The notes under the pieces were generated by a model, which saw only the letters and a program-made list of their open reading frames with translations, was not told where the DNA came from and searched no databases. 52,686 nt of DNA. Source: Elusimicrobiota bacterium (GTDB lineage Bacteria; Elusimicrobiota; Elusimicrobia; FEN-1173). This document shows positions 33,716 through 42,123 of this stretch, one piece after another (the stretch's first letter is position 1; the number at the start of each line of letters is the position of its first letter). The stretch spans positions 100,630 to 153,315 of the forward strand of contig JAEURZ010000004.1 of NCBI GenBank assembly GCA_016788905.1. Reading direction: 5' to 3'. The translations under genes and the position numbers were made by a program.

Positions 33716-34227
33716 ACAGGAAAACCATTGCCGTCTTAATTCTTCTTAATTTAGGTTTTTTGGCCGCGGCCGGTCATTTGGCTTGGAACCGGTATCAGGG
33801 TCTCAAATCCGTTGCCCCCGCCATAGGACGTTCTGCGATAGACAGCGAACCGGTGTTGGCGCCCCTTCCCAGGGAAGAAATTGAGCCCGGATTGGACCTC
33901 CCCGTCCCTGAAAATAACGCCTCGAGTCTTCACACTTCCCCAGAACCCGAAGAGGTCTCCCTTTCCTCCTCGGTGGCCAAGGCAATTTATCGTCGCACCT
34001 TTTCTTATGACAATTCGACCGCAAAGTCCGTTCAATTGGTGGGGGATTTTAACCAATGGGTGCCCCAAGCCTATCGAAAAAACAACACCAGTCAATGGAG
34101 TCTAACTCTTTCTTTGGCCACGGGGGATTACGCGTACAATATCATCGTGGACGGGAAAACCATTCGGGATCCCAATCAACGGCGTTCGGATGAAAAGGGG
34201 CGTTCTCTTTTATCTGTCACCCCCTGA
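33712..34227 (+). CDS. Membrane-anchored protein with glycogen-binding-like (AMPK/CBM48) domain
   Basis: Encodes 171 residues. An N-terminal hydrophobic helix (about 5-23) is a signal anchor. A Pro/Glu-rich spacer (about 40-85) is followed by a C-terminal domain with the pattern of isoamylase early-set/AMPK glycogen-binding folds: VQLVGDFNQW, WSLTLSLATGDYAYNIIVDG, then DPNQRRSDEKG. Such domains bind alpha-glucans in enzymes of glycogen metabolism, but no catalytic domain is attached here. It overlaps the previous gene as ATGA. Binding to an envelope glycan is conceivable but not shown. Confidence 0.72.
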   Translation: MNRKTIAVLILLNLGFLAAAGHLAWNRYQGLKSVAPAIGRSAIDSEPVLAPLPREEIEPGLDLPVPENNASSLHTSPEPEEVSLSSSVAKAIYRRTFSYDNSTAKSVQLVGDFNQWVPQAYRKNNTSQWSLTLSLATGDYAYNIIVDGKTIRDPNQRRSDEKGRSLLSVTP

Positions 34228-34419
34228 CCATTCGCTTTATTGAACTTTCCCCTCGTTGGCCATTGTGTTGCAATCGAATTAATTAAGGAATAACATTTAG
34301 GTTATTTTGTAAATTTTAAAGCAGGATGTTCGTCAAATCCCGTGCTCCAACTGAAAATTCCGGGCTAAGTCTGAATTTGGACTTATTTGCACACAAAATC
34401 TTTTGTTTACATTTTTTTT
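34228..34419 (+). promoter_or_regulatory. AT-rich spacer with possible promoter
   Basis: This 192-base gap is markedly AT-rich and holds no gene. TTGCAA and TAACAT with a 17-base spacer (within about 34270-34300) form a possible promoter for the TPR gene and the exb cluster. No terminator hairpin was found, so read-through from 32861 is also possible. Confidence 0.35.
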
Positions 34420-37400
34420 ATGAAATTTAGATTATACCGAACAGCGGGTTGTATTCCCTGTATTTTAAGAGGCCGGAAATCGGTAGGAAATCGATTTGTC
34501 TTGGGAGCTCTACTTTTTGTTCTTTCGGGTTCGGCGTCTCTTGGGGCGGCTCCAAAGAAAAAAGATTCTCGGGTTGATCCGATCCGGACGTTTCAATTCA
34601 AATACCAACAAAATGAATTAGACCAAGCGGTGCGCAATTATTTAGGTTTTTTGCACAAGGTCGCCCCGGGATTGGAAGAAGTGGGATCCCAATACGCGGT
34701 GGCGGATATGCTGATGGACCGAAAGAATTTCGAAGAAGCGACCCGCCTCCTCAAACTTTTATCGGAAGTTCCTTCCAAAGACATCTATTTCCGCCAATCC
34801 GTTCGGTTACGGATGGCCACGTCGCTTATGCGCCAAAGCCGATACAACGAAGCCGCGGGATATTATCGGGAGGTGACCGAAGGTCCGGTTAAGGCGCTTG
34901 TTCCTGAGGCCATGATTGGGTGGGCCTTGGCGACCTTGTCGGCCGGTGATTTTGAAGGGGCCTACGAACGATTTCGAGAAATTACAGCTCTTTATCCCGC
35001 TTACAAAACACACCCGCGCTACATGCTTCCCCTGGGTCTCATCCAGTGGCAAATGCGCAAATACCCAAGCGCGTTGGCTTATTTTCTTCGCGATGATCGA
35101 AACCCGGCCAGTCAATATTTTGCGGGGCTTAGTTTCCGTCAAATGGGACGCTATCCGGAAGCCAGCGGAATGTTCCGCCGCATTACCCAATCGTATCCCG
35201 ATTCGGTATGGGCCGACCGAGCCCGGTTTGAGTTGGGGGAAACGTTTTACGTCCAGGGGGATTTCTTGCTCGCGGCGCACACCTTTGAAGATATCTATTT
35301 GTCCCATCGATCGGAGACCTGGGACAATCTGGCGCTTTATCGGTTGGCTTGTTGTTGGGTGCGGATGAAAGAATTCGCGAAAGCGGAAGCGGGTTTAGAA
35401 AAACTCAATCGAAAGAAATTAGAGCCGGCCTTGGCGGCGAACGTCAACTACCTCTTGATTGAATCTCTCGCGGCTCAGGACAGTATTAAAAAGATCATTC
35501 GGTTGTTGCGGAAAGGATCGGCCAAAAACCGGACCATGGAAAACAATTACCGGCTGGTCTGGGCCCGCGCCGCTGAAGGGAAATACGAAAAAGCCGTGGA
35601 ACTTGCCAATGATTTCATAAAAAAGGGGGAGGACCCGGAACTGACGCCTCGAACCCTTTTGGTCCAAGCCTATGCTTTTGAACGGATGGAAAAAAAAGCG
35701 GAAGCTTTTGCCACCTACCAGCTGGTGGCCGAACATTTTTCTTCAACGCCTTACGCCGCTAAGGCGGCCGAACTTTCGTGCATGAACTTTTTTCGCGCGG
35801 GGGAATATAAATCCATTTCCACCCAGGTCAGCAGTTTGTGGCGTCGTGTCGATCCTGAAGTTCAAAAAAAGTTCCCTGAAACGGTGTATTGGATGGGGCA
35901 CTCGGCCATGAAACTTCGGGATTTTGCCCAGGCGCATAAATATTTTAATGAATTTGTTCTTTTGGCGCCCACGGACCATCCCTGGCGGACGGAATCTCTC
36001 CGTGCCCAGGCCTTGGCATACGCCATGGACAAAAGCGTGAAAGACGCGTTGCCGGTTCTTCAACGGGCGTATCAAAGCGCGCAACAAACGGAAAACAAAG
36101 GGCTCATGGCAAAACTGACCATGGATATGGGGAACATTGCTTTTAATTCCCGGAAATATGAAGAAGCTGTTTCCTACTATCGGAGATTGGAACTCATTGA
36201 CCCCAAAAACACGATGATTCCCTTTTCCCTTTACCAGCAGGCGCTCAGTCTTTACAGGGCGGAATACTACAACGAAGCCGCGGACACCTGGGAGAAGATA
36301 TCGGTTCAGTTTCCCAGGGACAGTCGCGCCGCGGAATCTTTGTTTCGCGCGTCCCGAACCCGTTTTGAATTGGGCAAGTATTTGGAAGCCGTGGTGGGGT
36401 ACGAAACCTTGGTGCGTAATTTCCCCAAATCCCCGCTCGTGCGAGACGCGCGTTTTCAGATTGGACAATCTTATTTCAACGCGAAAGAATGGGCCAAAGC
36501 GATTGAGAGCTATTTGAGTTTTAAGGGGCATTTCCCAACCGATCCCGAGTTGAATCAGGTGAGCAACTACATTCAATTGGCTTCTTACAATTCGGGAATG
36601 ACGGTCGCCGAGATGGAAACCGCTTTCCGAGGGGAAACGAAGACACCCGTTTTGGCGGATGTGTATTGGCGCGAAGGAGCCAAGAATTTCAACGAAAAGA
36701 ATTACGATGCGGCGCGAAATAATTTTCAAAAGATTTTGTATGAATTCCCCAGTTCTTCCTGGGCGTCTCAGGCGTCGTATTATCGGGCTGAATCTTTGTT
36801 CCTGCAAGAAAACTACAAAGACGCGGTGGCCTCTTACGAAAGTTTCCTTCAAGGCTTTCCGGGCAATGCCAATAGCGCTCCCGCTCAGTTTCATTTGGCG
36901 GTGTCGTATTTTAGTTTGAATAACTTTGATCGAAGTGCCGCTGTTTTCGAGGAATTCAGTAAGACGTTCCCAAATGATGACCTGTCCAGGAGCGCGGTGT
37001 TGAACGCCGCTATTTCATACGCGCGTTTGGGTGATGTGGAAAAAACCACCCGGGGCTATCTTCGCTACGCGGAACTTTTTCCGGAGGCCGAGGACGTCGG
37101 GGTGGCTTTTATTCAACTGGGGCAGTTTTTGGAAAAAGTCGGTCAAGAATCGCGGGCGGTCGAAGCTTACCGGCGGGTTCCCTCGAAACGGAAAGAGTAT
37201 CCCCAGGCCCTATACCTGCTGGCGCGCCTTCATAAAACTCTTTCGGAACCCGTGGGTGAACGTCGATCCTACGAAGCGCTCTTAACCGTTGGTGCGAAAG
37301 GGGATCCCTATCGGATCGCGGGACTCTTGGCTTTGGCGGACCTCCATTTGGCCGCCAACGACGCCGAAAAAGCTTTATCGGTGTATGGGGATGTATTGAA

Positions 37401-37506
37401 AAATGCCACCGATGACCCGAGCCGAATTTTGGCTCAGACCCAAATTTCGGCCATTCGCGCCGCGATCGAGTCTCAAACGCCGGCGCAAGGGGCAACGAAA
37501 AAATGA
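34420..37506 (+). CDS. Large exported tetratricopeptide-repeat protein
   Basis: Encodes 1,028 residues from the ATG at 34420. A long basic N-region is followed by a signal segment (about 32-48, FVLGALLFVLSGSASLGA), so the protein should be periplasmic. The rest is almost entirely TPR-type helical hairpins, with recurrent Y-x-E-A/Y-x-x-A patterns such as RQSRYNEAAGYYREV, NSRKYEEAVSYYRRL and QENYKDAVASYESFL. Similar repeats occur in YbgF/CpoB, BamD and gliding-motility scaffold proteins. It lies directly upstream of exbB-exbD-exbD-tonB, suggesting a scaffold for that system. The frame opens at 34387 (TTG), but 34420 is the first ATG; neither has a clear ribosome binding site. Confidence 0.82.
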   Translation: MKFRLYRTAGCIPCILRGRKSVGNRFVLGALLFVLSGSASLGAAPKKKDSRVDPIRTFQFKYQQNELDQAVRNYLGFLHKVAPGLEEVGSQYAVADMLMDRKNFEEATRLLKLLSEVPSKDIYFRQSVRLRMATSLMRQSRYNEAAGYYREVTEGPVKALVPEAMIGWALATLSAGDFEGAYERFREITALYPAYKTHPRYMLPLGLIQWQMRKYPSALAYFLRDDRNPASQYFAGLSFRQMGRYPEASGMFRRITQSYPDSVWADRARFELGETFYVQGDFLLAAHTFEDIYLSHRSETWDNLALYRLACCWVRMKEFAKAEAGLEKLNRKKLEPALAANVNYLLIESLAAQDSIKKIIRLLRKGSAKNRTMENNYRLVWARAAEGKYEKAVELANDFIKKGEDPELTPRTLLVQAYAFERMEKKAEAFATYQLVAEHFSSTPYAAKAAELSCMNFFRAGEYKSISTQVSSLWRRVDPEVQKKFPETVYWMGHSAMKLRDFAQAHKYFNEFVLLAPTDHPWRTESLRAQALAYAMDKSVKDALPVLQRAYQSAQQTENKGLMAKLTMDMGNIAFNSRKYEEAVSYYRRLELIDPKNTMIPFSLYQQALSLYRAEYYNEAADTWEKISVQFPRDSRAAESLFRASRTRFELGKYLEAVVGYETLVRNFPKSPLVRDARFQIGQSYFNAKEWAKAIESYLSFKGHFPTDPELNQVSNYIQLASYNSGMTVAEMETAFRGETKTPVLADVYWREGAKNFNEKNYDAARNNFQKILYEFPSSSWASQASYYRAESLFLQENYKDAVASYESFLQGFPGNANSAPAQFHLAVSYFSLNNFDRSAAVFEEFSKTFPNDDLSRSAVLNAAISYARLGDVEKTTRGYLRYAELFPEAEDVGVAFIQLGQFLEKVGQESRAVEAYRRVPSKRKEYPQALYLLARLHKTLSEPVGERRSYEALLTVGAKGDPYRIAGLLALADLHLAANDAEKALSVYGDVLKNATDDPSRILAQTQISAIRAAIESQTPAQGATKK

Positions 37507-37534
37507 CAGGGGAATACACGCTTAGGGGGAATCC

Positions 37535-38161
37535 ATGCACGAGTTGAGTTTTTGGGGCATATTGAAAATCAGTTTGGTCATGCCGGTGTTGTTGTTTCTG
37601 TCGGTCATTATGGTGGGTGTCTTTATTGAGCGGGTCCTGTTCTTTGCCCGTATGGGAAACATCGATCCCTTTTTGTTCAAGAGTTTGAAAGAATATGTGG
37701 TGGCCGGGAAGCTGAAAGAGGCTCAGGTTCTGGCGGGGCAGGGAAATGGATTGATTGCGGAGGCGTTGGAAGCGGTGTTGGCCGCGTCTCATTCGCGGGA
37801 GCGAACGGAAATGGACCATGTGTTGACGCTCTACTTTCAACGAACACAGGCTCTCTTGAGTCGGCGACTGGGGCTGTTTGGGACCTTGAGTTTTATCTCG
37901 CCTCTTTTGGGGTTGTTGGGGACCGTGCTGGGGGTGATGGCCGCCTTTCGTGACCTGGCCATGACCGGATCCGGCGGGCCTGGGGTGGTGGCGGCGGGTA
38001 TTTCAGAAGCGTTATACGCGACCGCGGCGGGTATTGTCGTTGCGGTGACCGCCGCGCTCATCTACAACTATTTCAATTTCAAATTGAAACATATTTTAAA
38101 TAGTTTGAATATTTTCGGGCAAGAGATTGCGCTGATTGTTTCCTTAGGGCGGGATGTTTAA
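37535..38161 (+). CDS. exbB: MotA/TolQ/ExbB proton channel family protein
   Basis: Encodes 208 residues with three membrane helices (about 10-35, 113-138 and 148-176). ExbB/TolQ subunits form a pentameric inner-membrane channel that turns the proton gradient into mechanical work through ExbD/TolR. The LGLFGTLSFISPLLGLLGTVLGVM and GISEALYATAAGIVVAVTAAL helices match the family. It stands 28 bases after the TPR gene with a GGGGG site before the ATG. Two exbD genes follow. ExbB, TolQ and AglR cannot be told apart by sequence alone here. Confidence 0.9.
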   Translation: MHELSFWGILKISLVMPVLLFLSVIMVGVFIERVLFFARMGNIDPFLFKSLKEYVVAGKLKEAQVLAGQGNGLIAEALEAVLAASHSRERTEMDHVLTLYFQRTQALLSRRLGLFGTLSFISPLLGLLGTVLGVMAAFRDLAMTGSGGPGVVAAGISEALYATAAGIVVAVTAALIYNYFNFKLKHILNSLNIFGQEIALIVSLGRDV

Positions 38162-38223
38162 TTTAACAGGCGGGAACAAGACGGGCGAAACCGTGTCTCA
38201 TCTTCTGGAGGGGGACCTCGCAC

Positions 38224-38664
38224 TTGAATGATCTCATGAACGAAGACGATATGGCTGAAACCGAGAAAATCAACGTGGTTCCCTTGGCGGACTTAACGTT
38301 GGTGTTGTTGATTATTTTGATGGTTCTCTCTCCCATGATCAGTCAGTCCATGATCCGGGTGGCGACGCCTCAAGTGGCGTCTTCCGGCCAAGAGGGACAG
38401 GCTGGTCCGGAAGAGAAGATTCCGCTTCTGATCGCTATTTCTGACGAAGGCTATCGGCTGAATAATATGCCCTTTGAGAACCTGAATGTGTTGTTCACCA
38501 GTCTCCATGAGCGGTTGGCGGCCGATCGGGAACGGCCGGTTCTGGTGAGCGCGGCCGATGATGTTTTTGTGGGGAAAGTGGTCGAGGTGTTGGACGGGGT
38601 CAAACAGATGGGTGCGGGGGAAGTTTCTCTCGTCAAAAATGTGGTTCCGGGGAAAAAGAAATGA
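38224..38664 (+). CDS. exbD: ExbD/TolR family protein, first copy
   Basis: Encodes 146 residues. One membrane helix (about 18-38) carries the essential aspartate D23 in INVVPLADLTLVLL, and a periplasmic ExbD-like domain follows. ExbD/TolR sits inside the ExbB pentamer and transmits force to the envelope. The TTG at 38224 lies about 11 bases after GGAGGGGG; the ATG at 38236 is the alternative. It overlaps the second exbD gene as ATGA. Confidence 0.86.
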   Translation: MNDLMNEDDMAETEKINVVPLADLTLVLLIILMVLSPMISQSMIRVATPQVASSGQEGQAGPEEKIPLLIAISDEGYRLNNMPFENLNVLFTSLHERLAADRERPVLVSAADDVFVGKVVEVLDGVKQMGAGEVSLVKNVVPGKKK

Positions 38665-39125
38665 ACGATGTCCGGCGGCGGATCACCATCGATGGGGCGA
38701 TCGGAGGCGTGAATATTGTGCCTGTGATCGATCTCTGTTTGGTGCTCTTGGTGATCCTCTTGATTCTATCGCCGATCATGGACAAGGCCCCTGTGGAAGT
38801 CACTTTACCGAAAGCGCACGTGTCGAAAGAAGATTTGGAAAACAATATTTCCATAACCGTTGATCCCGAAGGACGCCTCGCGGTGAACACGACCGAGGTC
38901 GCCCTATCCGATTTGGGGGCAGAGATTAACCGTCAACTTCGGACGCACGCCACCGATGTTTTCGTCATTATTCGCGCCGACGAAAAAGTGACGTATGGTG
39001 GGCTCACAGACTTGATTAAAATTGCCAAAGAGGCGGGGGCCCGTTATGTGGCTGTGGGGACTCGCGAATTTAATGAAGATGAAAAGAAAGTTGCGAAAAA
39101 CCTTCGAGGGACAAACCCGTGGTGA
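38661..39125 (+). CDS. exbD: ExbD/TolR family protein, second copy
   Basis: Encodes 154 residues. The membrane helix (about 18-40) has the conserved aspartate D24 in NIVPVIDLCLVLL. The periplasmic part ends with YGGLTDLIKIAKEAGARYVAVGT, typical of ExbD/TolR. It differs strongly from the first copy, so this is an old pair of paralogues, not a recent duplication. Paired TolR-type subunits with one TolQ-type subunit occur in the Agl motor of Myxococcus. Its stop overlaps the start of the next gene as GTGA. Confidence 0.88.
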   Translation: MNDVRRRITIDGAIGGVNIVPVIDLCLVLLVILLILSPIMDKAPVEVTLPKAHVSKEDLENNISITVDPEGRLAVNTTEVALSDLGAEINRQLRTHATDVFVIIRADEKVTYGGLTDLIKIAKEAGARYVAVGTREFNEDEKKVAKNLRGTNPW

Positions 39126-40195
39126 CACGTTCGTGGGAGTTGGTGTATGGGCGACAGCCGGTTTCCCGTGACACCTTCTTATTCCTGGTGGCGCTGGTCC
39201 TTCATTTGCCCTTATTTATGATGGAGGTCAAGGCCCCTCTTAAGGGGAACGTGAGGAATCCCCTGATTGTCATTCAAATGCGAGAGGCGGCTATCGATCG
39301 TGTGGTGGCCCAAGGTATGGTTGTTCCGCCACCGGTTCTAGGGAAGGTGACGAAGACCATTGACCTTTCCCACCTGATTAAACCTCCGGTAAGTCTTCCG
39401 ACCCCGACGGGGACGACGTCTCCGAAGCTCCCGGACATTAATAGAATCTTGGCTCCGGCGATTCCTGCCCCCCTGGTGGCGGGGGGAGTGACACCCCTTC
39501 AGGTGAATTCTGATTCGAAACCCCTTTCCACTTCTGGCGTAAACATTGAGAAAATTATTGATCGGGGGCAATTTTTGGTGGCTAAAAACACGATTGGTTC
39601 TATTGAAACCGGTGGGGGACACTCGATCTCTGTCGATAAAACCCAAACGATTGTGGTACCCTCGGGGGCTTCCCCGCGGGGGGAACTGGGCCTTGTCGCG
39701 CCTTCGGTCAAATCGGGGAAGATCCTTTTGGCACCGCCGCCTTCATCTGAACCGGCGCTGCCAACCTCTGGGCTCAAAAAAGACACACACGCCGGGGCCC
39801 CCATTACTTTTGCGGAAACGAATAAAAATAAGGACGTTTTGGATTTCCCTGCCATTCAGGCCAAACCAAGGGACTTAACCAAAGAACAAAGACTGAAGGA
39901 GTTATTCCCCGTGAGAGGTGAACTGAAAGACCGGGGTATTGATTATCAAGAAATACCCGAATATCCGGAATGGGCCCGGAAAAAGGGGATTGAAGCTTCC
40001 GTTCAATTTCAATTTTGGGTTACACCCGATGGCCGGGTGAAGGAGAACATCAATTTGATCCGAACCTCGGGATATCCCGAACTGGACGAATTGGCTCAGG
40101 CCGCTTTATCGCGCTGGGTTTTTAAAAAACTTCCGAGCAAAAAAGGGAATATCGTTGAGGAAGGGTCCATCGAATTCCGGTTCTCTCTCAAATGA
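39122..40195 (+). CDS. TonB-like energy-transducing protein
   Basis: Encodes about 357 residues. An N-terminal membrane helix (about 17-34, FLFLVALVLHLPLFM) contains a histidine, as in TonB. A long Pro/Thr/Gly-rich spacer (about 70-260) could cross the periplasm. The C-terminal domain (about 280-357) has IPEYPEWARKKGIEASVQF, WVTPDGRVKENINLIRTSGY and ALSRWVFKKLP, the TonB-C pattern. It should link the ExbB/ExbD motor to an outer-membrane partner. GTG 39122 overlaps the exbD stop; GTG 39119 is also possible. The stop overlaps the next gene as ATGA. Confidence 0.86.
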   Translation: MTRSWELVYGRQPVSRDTFLFLVALVLHLPLFMMEVKAPLKGNVRNPLIVIQMREAAIDRVVAQGMVVPPPVLGKVTKTIDLSHLIKPPVSLPTPTGTTSPKLPDINRILAPAIPAPLVAGGVTPLQVNSDSKPLSTSGVNIEKIIDRGQFLVAKNTIGSIETGGGHSISVDKTQTIVVPSGASPRGELGLVAPSVKSGKILLAPPPSSEPALPTSGLKKDTHAGAPITFAETNKNKDVLDFPAIQAKPRDLTKEQRLKELFPVRGELKDRGIDYQEIPEYPEWARKKGIEASVQFQFWVTPDGRVKENINLIRTSGYPELDELAQAALSRWVFKKLPSKKGNIVEEGSIEFRFSLK

Positions 40196-41229
40196 AAAAT
40201 CCATGGGGTTTTTCCCTTTGCATGCTTCTCCTTTTCCTGGGAGGGCCCTTTTTATTCGCAAACGAATCCGCTCCTGTGGTTTCTAAGACAGCTCCCCGAT
40301 TGGAATCCGTAACTCCGGAATCGTCTCAGGGGCAATTGGACGCAGGGGGGCGGGGGGCGGCAGCCCTTCCTACACCCGACACCGCCCGTTCCTCCACAGG
40401 GACAGTGGAATCCATGAGTCAAAATATTGAGGTCGGCGCCCGGGACGAGGTGCCCATTGTTCTGGACCCTCCGTCGTTCAACCTTCCCTTTAAAGAAGTA
40501 GTGGGGTTTTCCCGACCTGGCCAAACGGAAAAAGTTTTAACCGGCCCGGTCGACCACTTACCGGGAAATGAAGTCCTTAATTTGTCGGTTTTGGACCCGC
40601 GGCAAGCCATGAGCCCTTTCCCGGTTCGGATTCCTGAACCGCCGTTCATTCGGATGGAGATCCCCGCGGGTTATGATTCGTCCAATTGGTCGTTTCAAGT
40701 GGAGGGGCCCCTAAGTCAAATCGTGTATCAGGTGGCTGGTCTCATCCTTCCCCAGGATCTCGTGGTCTGGGATGGGTTTAAAGATGGCGAAATGGTTTTA
40801 CTTGCGGGTGAAGTGTACCTCCCTATCTTGCGATTGACCGATGGACGTGGTATTCCGCAACAGTATTTTGGTTACCCCATTCAATTGGACGTCCTTCAGT
40901 ACACCCGCTTAGGTGTCCTCCACGTGGAATTCAAAAACAGTGTTTTGTTTCAGCGCGACTCTGCGGAGATCTCGCCTCAGGTCCTCCCATTGGTGAGGGC
41001 CTTATTGAACCGAATGCGGCGCTACGCGGGCAACCCCTACAGGATTACGGTGTATGAGGATGAAGGAGGAAAACCCCTGGCTTTGAAGCGCGTGAATGCC
41101 CTTAAAAACTTTTTCGAGGATGCCTTAATTCTGGATGGCGATCGGTTTGTTTTTTATGCAGAACCCGCTGGGCCTCGGGGGTCAGTGACATCTATTTTGA
41201 TTTCGTTGCCGGTGGACCAAGGGTCATGA
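40192..41229 (+). CDS. Exported protein with degenerate OmpA-like C-terminal domain
   Basis: Encodes 345 residues. A signal peptide (about 1-23, ending LFA) is followed by a low-complexity region and a beta-rich central domain. The last 100 residues resemble a decayed OmpA/Pal fold: VLFQRDSAEISPQVLPLVRA, then ITVYEDEGGKPLALKRVNAL and KNFF. OmpA-like domains usually bind peptidoglycan through an Asp and an Arg; here the Asp/Arg motif is only partly kept. Position after exbB-exbD-exbD-tonB mirrors Pal after tolQ-tolR-tolA-tolB. No lipobox cysteine is seen, unlike Pal. It overlaps both neighbours as ATGA. Confidence 0.65.
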   Translation: MKNPWGFSLCMLLLFLGGPFLFANESAPVVSKTAPRLESVTPESSQGQLDAGGRGAAALPTPDTARSSTGTVESMSQNIEVGARDEVPIVLDPPSFNLPFKEVVGFSRPGQTEKVLTGPVDHLPGNEVLNLSVLDPRQAMSPFPVRIPEPPFIRMEIPAGYDSSNWSFQVEGPLSQIVYQVAGLILPQDLVVWDGFKDGEMVLLAGEVYLPILRLTDGRGIPQQYFGYPIQLDVLQYTRLGVLHVEFKNSVLFQRDSAEISPQVLPLVRALLNRMRRYAGNPYRITVYEDEGGKPLALKRVNALKNFFEDALILDGDRFVFYAEPAGPRGSVTSILISLPVDQGS

Positions 41230-42050
41230 ACCGCCGTTCCCTCTTGTTGTGGGTGAGCAGGGGATTGCTCCTCGTTTTTTTCGCGACGACGGGTCAATCC
41301 CTTGCAGCCGCGGATATCACCAAATTAACGGACCAAGGGGTTCGGTTGTTTGAAAAAGGGGAATTTGATAAGGCGCTTCGAATTTTCCTGAAGGTAAAAA
41401 AAGAAGAGCCCACCCATCCTTTAGCCAAGGAGTATATTCATCGTTGCACTGCAAAAATTGTGGAAGCTGAAAAAGATGTCCGGTTGAGAAGAGCCATTCG
41501 AAAGGGGGAATCTTCCTCGGCAACAATTCTCCCGAAAGATCCCGCTCCCGCGTGGAGCGTTTCGCCTTCCCGTCAACGGCAGAGCAAATCGAGCCGATCA
41601 AAAAAGAGCAAACAGGCCGCAAAGACGGTCCTCCCCTATTCGAACTATGAACAACGACGGACAGGAGCAAGTTTTATTGATAAACGGAACCAATTAGCCG
41701 ACGGGTATAAAAATAAAATATTGGAAGGCCCCGCCATCGAGGTTGTTCGGAAGGGGAAAAATGTTGAAGTTGTGGCTTTTATGAACAGACTGTTTTTGCC
41801 ATTTTCGGATTCTCTGGCACCGGACGCGGTTCCGTCGATCGTTGACGTCGCTAATGAATTGCAGTCCCAACCCGGGAAGTCAACGGTGTTGAGGGCTGTG
41901 GATTCCTTGACTCCCGCCGTTCGTCATCAAATGTTAGACTTACCTGCACGGCGAGTTTCCATTCTTTTCAGTCTCCTGATGCAAGCTTCCACGGGGGATG
42001 AAACCAATGAAGGGAAGAAGGTGTTTAGCGCCGCTGATCTGGACGACTAG
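41226..42050 (+). CDS. Exported TPR protein with OmpA-like end, function unknown
   Basis: Encodes 274 residues. A signal peptide (about 1-28, ending SLAAA) precedes two TPR-like helices (ITKLTDQGVRLFEKGEFDKAL). A basic Ser/Lys-rich linker (about 95-140) follows. The C-terminal part (about 175-255) has FLPFSDSLAPDAVPSIVDVA and LDLPARRVSILFSLL, which recall the start and the last helix of OmpA-like domains in a degenerate form. No enzyme motif is seen. It overlaps the previous gene as ATGA and precedes the barrel gene by 73 bases. Confidence 0.6.
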   Translation: MNRRSLLLWVSRGLLLVFFATTGQSLAAADITKLTDQGVRLFEKGEFDKALRIFLKVKKEEPTHPLAKEYIHRCTAKIVEAEKDVRLRRAIRKGESSSATILPKDPAPAWSVSPSRQRQSKSSRSKKSKQAAKTVLPYSNYEQRRTGASFIDKRNQLADGYKNKILEGPAIEVVRKGKNVEVVAFMNRLFLPFSDSLAPDAVPSIVDVANELQSQPGKSTVLRAVDSLTPAVRHQMLDLPARRVSILFSLLMQASTGDETNEGKKVFSAADLDD

Positions 42051-42123
42051 ACGGGGATTCGTTTTAGAGTCGTCCTTCAGGGAGTCAATGCATCATCCTA
42101 TAAATCGATCAAAAGGTGAAAAC

